Source: Tissierellia bacterium
Lineage (GTDB): Bacteria > Bacillota > Clostridia > Tissierellales > Peptoniphilaceae
NCBI GenBank assembly: GCA_012728755.1
Contig: JAAYEL010000048.1
Coordinates: 57,335 to 121,334 of the forward strand
Reading direction: 5' to 3'
Length of the DNA: 64,000 nt
Part shown: positions 53,967 through 62,066 of the stretch, piece after piece
Numbering within the stretch: position 1 is the stretch's first letter
Layout of the letters: every line of letters starts with the position of its first letter
Program-made: the position numbers and the translations under genes
The notes under the pieces: model-generated
Told to the model about the DNA's origin: nothing
Seen by the model: the letters and a program-made list of their open reading frames with translations, nothing else
Databases searched by the model: none

Positions 53967-55412
53967 TTAAATTTTCTTCCAAGTTTTTGGTGAAAACAAT
54001 ATTAACACTGGTAATATCTCAAGTCTTCCAGCTATCATCCCTATTGATAGGACAAATTTAGAAAACTGAGGTAATGCCGCATAAGATCCAGTTGGTCCTA
54101 CTAAGCCAAGACCTGGTCCAATATTATTGAATGTCGCTGCTACAGCCGAAAAAGCTGTATCAAATGTATGCGTTTGGTAAGATACAAGAAGAACCAAAGT
54201 AGTAAATACTAGTGCATATAAGAAAAGATAATTTGATATACTCCTTAATCTTTTATTATCGACTACTTCTTCATCAAAAATAACATTAACTACTCGATCT
54301 GGATTTTTTGCACGTTTAACTTCTGAAAAACCAGATTTAATCATAGTTCCAATTCTCGATACTTTAATACCACCTGCAGTAGATCCAGCCATACCACCTA
54401 TAAACATTAAGACAAGAAGGATAACCTCACTAAACAATGGCCAAGTATCATAGTCAACTGTTGAATAACCAGTAGTAGTGATAAGTGACGATACTGTAAA
54501 TAAAGCATCTCTAAATGATCTCATAACTCCAGTTTCTTCATAAACATTAAGCACTATTAGTATAATAGCTGCTGTTATAAATCCAAGATACCATCTAAGT
54601 TCTTCACTTTTGAAAAACTCTTTAACCTTGCCTATTAGGAACAAATAATATAAGTTAAAATTCACCCCAAAAACAATCATCCCAATACTTAGTATATATT
54701 CGATAATCGGCGAATTATAATACCCCACAGATGTATTTTTTATACCAAACCCACCAGTACCTGCCGTACCAAAAGCATGAAGCATACTATCAAAAAATGG
54801 CATGCCCGCTATCCATAATAGCAAAATTAATACTGCTGTCATAGCTAGATATATAATGTAAAGCAATCTAGCTGTATCGCCTAACTTAGCTACCACCTTA
54901 CCAAAAACTGGTCCTGGCACTTCTGCTTTCATTAAATGTATCTCATCTTTTTTTAGTTTAGGTGTTATCGCTAAGGCAAAAACCAATACTCCCATCCCAC
55001 CTACAAGATGTGTAAAAGATCTCCAAAACAATATTGAATTTGGCAAAGCTTCCACATTGGTAGCTACTGAGGCTCCAGTAGTAGTAAATCCAGAGCTTAT
55101 CTCAAAAAAAGAATCTATTAAAGTCTCATAACTTCCTTCCATAACAAGTGGTAGACCTCCAAAGAAGCTCATCAATAACCAGGATACTGATATGATTACA
55201 AGCCCTTCTCTAGTGTAAAATCTATCATATGTTGATTTAGGAAGATTCATGATAAATCCTACAGTACCTGTTAATAAAGCTGGAATGATAAATGCCATGA
55301 TATTTTTAGTTGGTTCCTTATAGTATAAGGCCACTATTACCGGTAATAAAAGCATCGCAGCTTCCATCATTAGAAGCTTACCAATTCTCTTAGATATCAT
55401 TTTCTTATTCAT
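53967..55412 (-). CDS. trkH: Potassium uptake channel subunit TrkH/KtrB family
   Basis: 481 residues with the four-fold M1-P-M2 repeat. The four selectivity loops are visible as SSGFTTTGASV, GTAGTGGFGI, LITTTGYSTVD and TFNNIGPGLGL, with conserved glycines. It conducts K+ (sometimes with Na+) and is gated by the cytosolic TrkA ring. Length suits TrkH. It overlaps the end of trkA by 4 nt (ATGA), so the two are translated together. Confidence 0.94.
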   Translation of the reverse strand: MNKKMISKRIGKLLMMEAAMLLLPVIVALYYKEPTKNIMAFIIPALLTGTVGFIMNLPKSTYDRFYTREGLVIISVSWLLMSFFGGLPLVMEGSYETLIDSFFEISSGFTTTGASVATNVEALPNSILFWRSFTHLVGGMGVLVFALAITPKLKKDEIHLMKAEVPGPVFGKVVAKLGDTARLLYIIYLAMTAVLILLLWIAGMPFFDSMLHAFGTAGTGGFGIKNTSVGYYNSPIIEYILSIGMIVFGVNFNLYYLFLIGKVKEFFKSEELRWYLGFITAAIILIVLNVYEETGVMRSFRDALFTVSSLITTTGYSTVDYDTWPLFSEVILLVLMFIGGMAGSTAGGIKVSRIGTMIKSGFSEVKRAKNPDRVVNVIFDEEVVDNKRLRSISNYLFLYALVFTTLVLLVSYQTHTFDTAFSAVAATFNNIGPGLGLVGPTGSYAALPQFSKFVLSIGMIAGRLEILPVLILFSPKTWKKI

Positions 55413-56764
55413 ATTATTATCTCATCCAAATCTTTTAGGTGCATCTGCCCTGTTGCTATAACAATTACTCTATCATTAGGCATCATCTTGTCACTACCTG
55501 CTGGGAACAAAACTTCACCATTTCTATAAATATATGCGATAAGTACATTATCTATAAATTGAGTATCTTTTAATGTTTTTTGACAAGCTTTTGAACCCTC
55601 TTTTACTACAAATTGTAGTGCTTCAATCTTATCATCTGCGATCTTATATAAGGCTTCTACATTAGAACCTTGTGAATTACCTAAAGCTCTAACATATTGA
55701 ACTATATGATCAGCGGTAATTCTCTTTGGTGTGATTATTGATTGAAGTCCTACAGTATTAACAATTTTTAACAGTTCTGTTCTATTTATCTTAGTCAAGC
55801 GTTTCTTGATACCTAGCTTTTCAGCTACCATAGATACAATTATATTTTCTTCATCTATACCAGTTAGCGCTAATAATGCATCATAATGTCTAGCACCTTG
55901 TTCTTCTAAAACAGTGATGCTAGTACCATCTTCATTAATTACTTCAACATGTGGATACTCTACACTTAACTGTTGTGCTCTTTTTTCATCTACTTCTATT
56001 AGTTTAATTTTTACATTGCTATGTTTGAAAAGTTTTATCACATATTCAGCAACAAGCCCTCCACCAATAATAAGTATTGATTTAATCTTGTCGTTAGATT
56101 GCCCATTATCTTTATATAGTCTGATCAATTCACTAAAAGGTCCTGTCACAAATAGTTCATCTGTCTCACGGATGATATGATCCCCTTTAGGTATAAAATA
56201 TTCTCCATTTTGTTGAGTAAAACATACTATGATGTTATTGTATCTTTGTCTAAATTCTATTAAGTTTTTGTTCAAAATTGGAAAATCTTTACTAACGTCC
56301 ATCTCAACAATCGCTGCTTTATCATTTGAAAATGATTCAAATGAGTCTGCCATTGGGAATTCAATCAATTGCATACAACTTTGTGCAGCTTGTAGTTCTG
56401 GATTAATGATATTTGTGATGCCTAGTGAACTGCTCATCAAACCTGATAGATTTGCATACTCTGGATTTCTAACCCTTGCCACGGTCTCTTTTGCACCCAT
56501 CTTTTTTGCTAAAACGCTGGCTATCATATTAAGCTCATCATTTTCTGTAACTGCTAGAAAAACATCTGCCTGATCAATTTCAGCTTCTTTAAGAATCTCA
56601 TAAGATCCACCATTACCAACGATTCCTTTAATATCATATTGATTCATCATTGACTCGAATCTTTTTTCATCTTGTTCTATCAGGGTAATATCATGATCTT
56701 CTTCGGATAAATCCTTAGCTATAGCCTCTCCGACTTTACCTGCTCCTAAAATTATTATATTCAT
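55409..56764 (-). CDS. trkA: Trk potassium transport NAD-binding protein TrkA
   Basis: About 451 residues with two tandem RCK units: first Rossmann IIILGAGKVGEAIAKDLSEEDHD, TrkA-C region around GDHIIRETDELFVTG, second Rossmann ILIIGGGLVAEYVIKLF and a second TrkA-C ending NDRVIVIATG. It binds NAD(H)/nucleotides and gates TrkH. The start at 56764 has AAAGGAG upstream; the frame is open 18 codons further but without a site. Confidence 0.94.
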   Translation of the reverse strand: MNIIILGAGKVGEAIAKDLSEEDHDITLIEQDEKRFESMMNQYDIKGIVGNGGSYEILKEAEIDQADVFLAVTENDELNMIASVLAKKMGAKETVARVRNPEYANLSGLMSSSLGITNIINPELQAAQSCMQLIEFPMADSFESFSNDKAAIVEMDVSKDFPILNKNLIEFRQRYNNIIVCFTQQNGEYFIPKGDHIIRETDELFVTGPFSELIRLYKDNGQSNDKIKSILIIGGGLVAEYVIKLFKHSNVKIKLIEVDEKRAQQLSVEYPHVEVINEDGTSITVLEEQGARHYDALLALTGIDEENIIVSMVAEKLGIKKRLTKINRTELLKIVNTVGLQSIITPKRITADHIVQYVRALGNSQGSNVEALYKIADDKIEALQFVVKEGSKACQKTLKDTQFIDNVLIAYIYRNGEVLFPAGSDKMMPNDRVIVIATGQMHLKDLDEIII

Positions 56765-56820
56765 ATTATCTCCTTTATATTTCACCATTATTTTAATATT
56801 ATAAGTATAAATAAGCAACT

Positions 56821-56857
56821 AAAAAGAAGCTGTATCAGAAATGTTTCCAACACAGCA
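56821..56857 (-). terminator. Intrinsic terminator after the GatD-like gene
   Basis: Minus-strand stem GCTGT...ACAGC with an inner GGAAAC / TTTC pairing, followed by TTCTTTTTAG. Confidence 0.65.
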
Positions 56858-56864
56858 TCCTATT

Positions 56865-57587
56865 TTACTTATATTCGGCCATAATGATGGCATCTTTTTT
56901 CATTTTATCTAATGTGAACGAATAAAGTTCATCCACTTGAGCTTCATATGGCAAGTCTTCTGGAAGTCCTAAATCCTTTAAAAGTAACCTAGACACTTTG
57001 GGATTTAGCATGAACAATTCACCCACTAGCTCAGTTGCAAATACATTCTTGTACCTAAATCCACCTTTTTTTATCTCTCTATTAAATCCGTATCCTGTCC
57101 TAATATCATAGATTGATTGACTCTCATCAGAATAATAATATTGTGAGAATCCCATATGTTGGCCAATTATCTCAATATCCTTATACTTAGCTATTGTTAA
57201 TCTTGAAGCTCTTTTTTCATAATCTCTAATAGTTGAATAGTCCAAAAGTCCAAGAGTTCTGCCTTGATAAGTTCTATCAATCTCTTTAATCTCTAGCGAT
57301 TTGCCAAAGATATCCATGGCGTTATTCATAATAATTAAATGAACTCCATCTTCAATTAACTCTTTTAATCTATCCTTATAAGGCATAAGCTTTTCTACAA
57401 TCTTAGTAAGATATCTCTCGCTAATAGCATCAATGAATATGATATCAGGTCTTTCATCTACAAAAAATGGTCTTTCTAGATAGCTTGTATTTATGACATC
57501 ATGGTCTTTAAACATCAACTCAAGATAAGTGGCATTAGCTTTTTCACCATAGATATATAACTCTTTATATAATATCTCAACTTTCAT
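56865..57587 (-). CDS. GatD-like glutamine amidotransferase-fold protein lacking the catalytic Cys
   Basis: 240 residues. Aligned by eye with GatD, the stretches LKELIEDGVHLII, LGLLDYSTI, GQHMGFSQ and RTGYGFN fit the family, and His144 is kept. The nucleophile motif C-G-G-Y-Q-x-L-G reads NNAMDIFG at 88-95, so Cys is Asn88 and the oxyanion glycines are lost. GatD normally releases ammonia from glutamine for MurT, which amidates the lipid II stem Glu. This protein cannot be a normal glutaminase. It starts directly at the end of the MurT-like gene (TAGATG). Confidence 0.75.
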   Translation of the reverse strand: MKVEILYKELYIYGEKANATYLELMFKDHDVINTSYLERPFFVDERPDIIFIDAISERYLTKIVEKLMPYKDRLKELIEDGVHLIIMNNAMDIFGKSLEIKEIDRTYQGRTLGLLDYSTIRDYEKRASRLTIAKYKDIEIIGQHMGFSQYYYSDESQSIYDIRTGYGFNREIKKGGFRYKNVFATELVGELFMLNPKVSRLLLKDLGLPEDLPYEAQVDELYSFTLDKMKKDAIIMAEYK

Positions 57588-58955
57588 CTAATCACCCATC
57601 CTTTTCTTGATTAACTCGATTACTCTAGTACTTTGTGCGATATTTTCTCTTTCAATATCATGAGAGATAAATATCGTTTCTTCTTTATTAAAGTCTATAT
57701 AGTCCATGATTTCTTCTTCTGATTTTACTAGCTGAATCTTCTCTTGCGGAAAACCATCCATCATCATAGAAAGCACGAATTGTGGTGCGCTATTTGAAAG
57801 TATTATCATCTTGTCTACATCTTCATTAATATATTTATAGTCTATAGCCCAAGACCACCCAGGACTTCTATGATCCATGTGTTTTTCTTGTAAATCTTGG
57901 TTCAAATAGATAATAGTCTTATGTTTGCTTTCAATCTTTGAGATAGTATCGAATATTCTAGATATCGCTACTGGATTATATCCTTTTTGAACCAAACTAA
58001 TTACTTCTTTATTACCTATAGGCACGCTTAAAAATCTTGATTCAACTACCTTCATTTGCTTCATAGCAGCATTGATTTGTTCGTATTCGAATCCATTTTC
58101 TCTAAGTGTCGCATAGCATGCGATTTGATTGTATACACTTTCTATAATCTTTTGAATTAGAGGTAATCTTCTCTCAACTCCCCTATCCAAAACAGTGATA
58201 GTATTATCCTCTTTATTATATTTTGTCACAAGATAGTCTGCCTTATGATTTTTAAAACCACAATTAGGGCAGTGAAATTTCCCTATATGATGATATCTCT
58301 TAAAATCCCATTCAATGACTGTCTCACAATTAGGACAATAAATCATATCTTCAATTTTTGAATCTAATCTTTGCTCTTCATCAAAGATATTTTCAACATC
58401 AAAATATACTTTATCATTTTCTACCTCTATATTTGAAGAAATAGAATCTGATGCGTTTAGTATCAGTCTTACGTCATTTTTGATGCCTTGTTCAATTCTC
58501 TTTCTTACAAAATAAATATTTGCATTTCTCTCGAATGAATCTTGAAATAGATTTGTAATCGTTAATGTCTTTGGCTTTAAATGTCTAAGAATTGTAGTAC
58601 TCCAAAGCTCATCAACTTCAAACACTCCATATTTTGTGTTTACTCCGCCAAGCATCTTATTTGAATCTAAAAGAGTTGCTATAACTCCTTCTAATATATT
58701 TGAGCCCAATCTATTACTTACAAATTCGATTCCTATATGCTCTAATACATCTGCTATCATATTTGAAGTAGTTGTCTTTCCATTAGTTCCTGTAACTACC
58801 ATGATATTTTCAGGTTTCTCAATATTTGTCAATATATCTTTATCTATCTTTTTTGCTATAAAACCAGGTAGATGTGTACCTTGTCTCTTTAATAATCTCA
58901 TCGTTTTCTTTGCCGATTTAGCTCCAAAAACAGCTAATCTTGATTTTAATTTCAT
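57588..58955 (-). CDS. Divergent MurT-like Mur ligase with Cys4 zinc ribbon
   Basis: 455 residues. P-loop GTNGKTTTSN at 56-65, Cys207/210/229/232 form the MurT zinc ribbon (YCPNC and HCPNC), and NGFEYEQINAAM is in the ligase C-terminal region. Compared with Staphylococcus MurT, the motif DGRDxSWxxD reads DHRSPGWSWAID at 361-372, losing the Asp before SW, and NLFRDQxDR reads NLFQDSFER. Together with the Cys-less GatD-like partner this looks like a MurT/GatD pair with changed chemistry. AGGTAGGT precedes the ATG. Confidence 0.82.
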   Translation of the reverse strand: MKLKSRLAVFGAKSAKKTMRLLKRQGTHLPGFIAKKIDKDILTNIEKPENIMVVTGTNGKTTTSNMIADVLEHIGIEFVSNRLGSNILEGVIATLLDSNKMLGGVNTKYGVFEVDELWSTTILRHLKPKTLTITNLFQDSFERNANIYFVRKRIEQGIKNDVRLILNASDSISSNIEVENDKVYFDVENIFDEEQRLDSKIEDMIYCPNCETVIEWDFKRYHHIGKFHCPNCGFKNHKADYLVTKYNKEDNTITVLDRGVERRLPLIQKIIESVYNQIACYATLRENGFEYEQINAAMKQMKVVESRFLSVPIGNKEVISLVQKGYNPVAISRIFDTISKIESKHKTIIYLNQDLQEKHMDHRSPGWSWAIDYKYINEDVDKMIILSNSAPQFVLSMMMDGFPQEKIQLVKSEEEIMDYIDFNKEETIFISHDIERENIAQSTRVIELIKKRMGD

Positions 58956-59058
58956 ATTTACCTACCTATTGCTATTGTTAATATTTATCTACTATTTAAA
59001 TCTTATCATATTCTTGACAATTAGTAAATTTATTTGGCCTTTTATCAAATTTTGCTCA

Positions 59059-60378
59059 TTATCTAAGAGTAAATCCAAAAGCTCCGTTAATATCAACATT
59101 TGTATTAAAGAATTCTTTCAATGCGTTTACCGCATGAAGAGTATCTTCACTTCCACAAGTCTCATAGTTTGAATGCATGCCTAATTGAGCTATACCAATA
59201 TCTACTGCATGAACACTTACTTGTGTATTTGATAGATTTCCAAGTGTAGATCCACCCACCATGTCTGAACGGTTTGCAAATGATTGAGTTGGTACGCTAG
59301 CTTTATTACAAATTGCTTTAAATACCGCTCTACTAAAAGCATCAGTCGTGTATTTTTGGTTTGCTGATTCTTTGATTACTATGCCCTTATTCATCATCGT
59401 TCTATTTGTTTGGTCATATTTTTCTGGATGATTTGGATGTAGCGCATGGGCGTTATCACAGCTTACCAAAAATGATTTTGATACAGCTCTATGATAATCT
59501 TCAACGCTCTTTCCAAGCGCTAAATTAAGTCTTTCTAGAGTGTCCTTTAAAAATGTAGACATAGCTCCTTGTTTTGTATTTGATCCTACTTCTTCATTGT
59601 CAAATACTGTATATATATTTATAGCTGATGGATTATGTGCTCCTAAAAATCCCTTTAATGAAGCAAATGCACATTGAAGATCATCTAGTTTAGGAGAAGA
59701 TAAAAACTCATCTTTATATCCCCAGATTGTTTGTCTTTGATTATTTACTAAGAATAGGTCTCTAGCTAGTATTTTTTCACTATCAACACCAACAAATTCA
59801 GCAATCATCTTATCGAAATCACCCTTTTTTAGTGCCCCATTTGAGAACATAGGCATTAAATCTATTTGTCTATTGTATTCATAACCTTTGTTTACATCTC
59901 TATTTAGATGTATAGGGACATTTGGAATTAATAATATGTCTTTTTCAATATGAAGAAGTCTTGATTCAACTCCATCTTCAGTTTCTACTAATACTCGACC
60001 AGCAAGTCCAAGCGGTTTATCAAACCAAGCTGAATCTATCATCCCTCCATAGCCTTCTGTATTAATTCTTAAATATTCATTTGGTCCATTTAACTCAGCT
60101 TCACTTTTAACTTTATATGTTGGTGAATCACTATGTGCTGCTGACATTTGAAAATGATAATTATCTAAATTCTCTCCTACCTGAAATGCTATGATACTTG
60201 AGTTATTTCTCGTAGTATAGTAGTTTTTTCCTTTTTCAATCTTCCACTCATTTCCTTCTGGAAGATATGTGTATTGTTCTTTTTCTAAATATTTTTCTAT
60301 AGTATCTATTGAATGAAACATACTTGGTGAAGATTTTATAAACTCCATAAGTTCTTTATTAATTTCTAAATTTTTCAT
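59059..60378 (-). CDS. M18 family aminopeptidase (aspartyl aminopeptidase-like)
   Basis: About 439 residues. Metal and catalytic stretches: MSAAHSDSPTYKVKS, LDDLQCAFASLKG, VFDNEEVGSNTKQGA and VSCDNAHALHPNHPEKYD near the C-terminal third. M18 enzymes are cytosolic di-zinc peptidases that remove acidic N-terminal residues. The ATG at 60378 has AGGAGG upstream; the longer frame has no site. It is monocistronic and divergent from the HAD phosphatase gene. Confidence 0.92.
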   Translation of the reverse strand: MKNLEINKELMEFIKSSPSMFHSIDTIEKYLEKEQYTYLPEGNEWKIEKGKNYYTTRNNSSIIAFQVGENLDNYHFQMSAAHSDSPTYKVKSEAELNGPNEYLRINTEGYGGMIDSAWFDKPLGLAGRVLVETEDGVESRLLHIEKDILLIPNVPIHLNRDVNKGYEYNRQIDLMPMFSNGALKKGDFDKMIAEFVGVDSEKILARDLFLVNNQRQTIWGYKDEFLSSPKLDDLQCAFASLKGFLGAHNPSAINIYTVFDNEEVGSNTKQGAMSTFLKDTLERLNLALGKSVEDYHRAVSKSFLVSCDNAHALHPNHPEKYDQTNRTMMNKGIVIKESANQKYTTDAFSRAVFKAICNKASVPTQSFANRSDMVGGSTLGNLSNTQVSVHAVDIGIAQLGMHSNYETCGSEDTLHAVNALKEFFNTNVDINGAFGFTLR

Positions 60379-60519
60379 AATTCCTCCTATTTTACATATA
60401 TCAATTATATACAAAGTCTATAAGAATTAAAGGAAAAATTCAAATATATTGAATCATATCTCTAATTAAATTCATATTCTTTAATTCTTTGATATAATAT
60501 GTCTATATCGGAGGTAAAT

Positions 60520-61335
60520 ATGATTAAATTAATAGTTTTAGATATAGATGGCACATTAGTTAATGATGATAAAGAAATTACTGAAAGAACAAAGAGTGCC
60601 TTAATAAAAGCACAGAAAATGGGAATAAAGCTTGCTATTGCTTCAGGGCGTGCTCCTGAAGGAATCAGAAGGTTTGCTGAAGAACTTGATTTTGATAAAT
60701 ATGAGAATTTTATCTCGGCACAAAATGGTACTATTTTGGTTGATTTTCAAACTAAAGAAGTTCTAGCAAATCATCTTTTGGATTATGAAGATGCTAAAAG
60801 GATTCTAAAGTTTGTTAAAGGTATGGGACTATCTATACTTATATATCATGATAATAAGGTTTATACAGACAATATAAGTAACTACTTGGTAAAGACAACG
60901 GTTGAGGAAAATAATGGAGTGATTACAGAAAAAAAAGACTTGCTTGATAACTTGCATTTCACCCCTAATAATATAGTCTTTACTGGTAGAAAGCATGTTT
61001 TAGAGCCAGCTATGGAAAAAATCGGTGCTGAATTTGGTGAAGTTTTTGATATGGTGCTTACATCAGGTATTTATTATGAAGCTATGCCACAAGGTATCTC
61101 AAAAGCTACTAGCTTAAAAGATATTGCTGATATTTATGGTATAGATGTTAAAGATACCTTGGCATTTGGAGATAGCGACAATGATTTACAGTTAATTAAA
61201 GAAGCCGGTATTGGTGTTGCTATGGCTAATGCTACAGAAAATGTACTTGAAGTAGCTGACTATATCACTTTGAATAATAATGAAGATGGTATAGCTGATT
61301 ATTTGGAAAGATACGTGTTTGATAAACAAGATTAA
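60520..61335 (+). CDS. Cof-type HAD-IIB family phosphatase
   Basis: About 271 residues. HAD motif I LDIDGTLVND with the nucleophile Asp, motif II ASGR, and motif IV GDSDNDLQLIKEAGIGVAM, with a Cof-type (C2) cap between. These cytosolic phosphatases act on sugar phosphates, flavin or pyridoxal phosphate; the substrate is not evident. The ATG at 60520 has GGAGG upstream; a TATAAT at 60493-60498 is the probable -10 box. The Crp/Fnr gene follows 15 nt later. Confidence 0.9.
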   Translation: MIKLIVLDIDGTLVNDDKEITERTKSALIKAQKMGIKLAIASGRAPEGIRRFAEELDFDKYENFISAQNGTILVDFQTKEVLANHLLDYEDAKRILKFVKGMGLSILIYHDNKVYTDNISNYLVKTTVEENNGVITEKKDLLDNLHFTPNNIVFTGRKHVLEPAMEKIGAEFGEVFDMVLTSGIYYEAMPQGISKATSLKDIADIYGIDVKDTLAFGDSDNDLQLIKEAGIGVAMANATENVLEVADYITLNNNEDGIADYLERYVFDKQD

Positions 61336-61350
61336 ATCTACGAGGTGGAT

Positions 61351-62028
61351 ATGACAAGCCTAAACTTAAGAGAAATCCTAAGCTTAAAGCTTCCTTTTTG
61401 GGGAATTTTGAGTGATGAGGATCAGAATTTATTGATTGAGAATACATTTTACCTAAAGCATAAAAAAGGTAGTTTCGTTTATGGTTCAAATAAGGGCTGT
61501 AGCGGATTTTTGTATGTCGTTGATGGAGCTCTTAGAGGTTATATTATGTCTGAAGATGGACGAGATGTTACTTTAATGCGCGTAAAGCCTAAAGATATGT
61601 GCATACTTACAGCATCTTGTATATTAAGTGATATGTCATTGGAATTTTATCTTGAAGCTATTAGTGATACTAACCTACTTAACATTGATATTATGTATAT
61701 AAAGAAGCTTTCAGACAAGTATCCTGAGGTTCAAGCTTTCGCCTATCAGATTACTACAAAGCGCTTTGGTGAAGCTATCAAGAAGATTCAAGAGATTCTT
61801 TTTAAAGGGGTGGATCAAAGAATAGCGAAGGCTCTTCTAAATGAGTCCATTGATCAAAATACCCTAGATATAAAGATTACTCACGACCAACTTGCAAAAG
61901 ATATTGGTTCGGTTCGAGAGGTTGTCTCAAGAACTCTTAAATACCTTGAAGAAGAGGAGATACTTTTGCTTCGAAGAGGTAAAGTTAATATCCTTAAATT
62001 AGAAAAACTTAAAAAATTAGCAAATTAA
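61351..62028 (+). CDS. Crp/Fnr family transcriptional regulator
   Basis: About 225 residues: a cyclic-nucleotide-binding-like beta-roll (FVYGSNKGCSGFLYVVDGALRGYIM), a long dimer helix and a C-terminal winged helix ITHDQLAKDIGSVREVVSRTLKYLEEEEIL. The N-terminus lacks an Fnr-type four-Cys cluster; single Cys residues occur in KGCSG, MCIL and ASCIL and could sense redox or sulfur species. It ends head-on against the CoA-disulfide-reductase/rhodanese fusion gene, which it may control, as Crp/Fnr proteins often do for such loci; inferred. The ATG at 61351 has GAGGTGG upstream. Confidence 0.88.
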   Translation: MTSLNLREILSLKLPFWGILSDEDQNLLIENTFYLKHKKGSFVYGSNKGCSGFLYVVDGALRGYIMSEDGRDVTLMRVKPKDMCILTASCILSDMSLEFYLEAISDTNLLNIDIMYIKKLSDKYPEVQAFAYQITTKRFGEAIKKIQEILFKGVDQRIAKALLNESIDQNTLDIKITHDQLAKDIGSVREVVSRTLKYLEEEEILLLRRGKVNILKLEKLKKLAN

Positions 62029-62058
62029 AAGTGGTGTCTAGGACACCACTTTTTTGGT
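62027..62058. terminator. Bidirectional terminator
   Basis: Perfect 12-bp stem AAAAGTGGTGTC / GACACCACTTTT with a 3-nt loop and T-run, between convergent genes. Confidence 0.9.
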
Positions 62059-62066
62059 AACAACTA

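Noticed and set aside
58636..59172. 178-codon plus-strand frame
   Set aside because: Antisense to the MurT-like and M18 peptidase genes, both well supported; no promoter or ribosome site.
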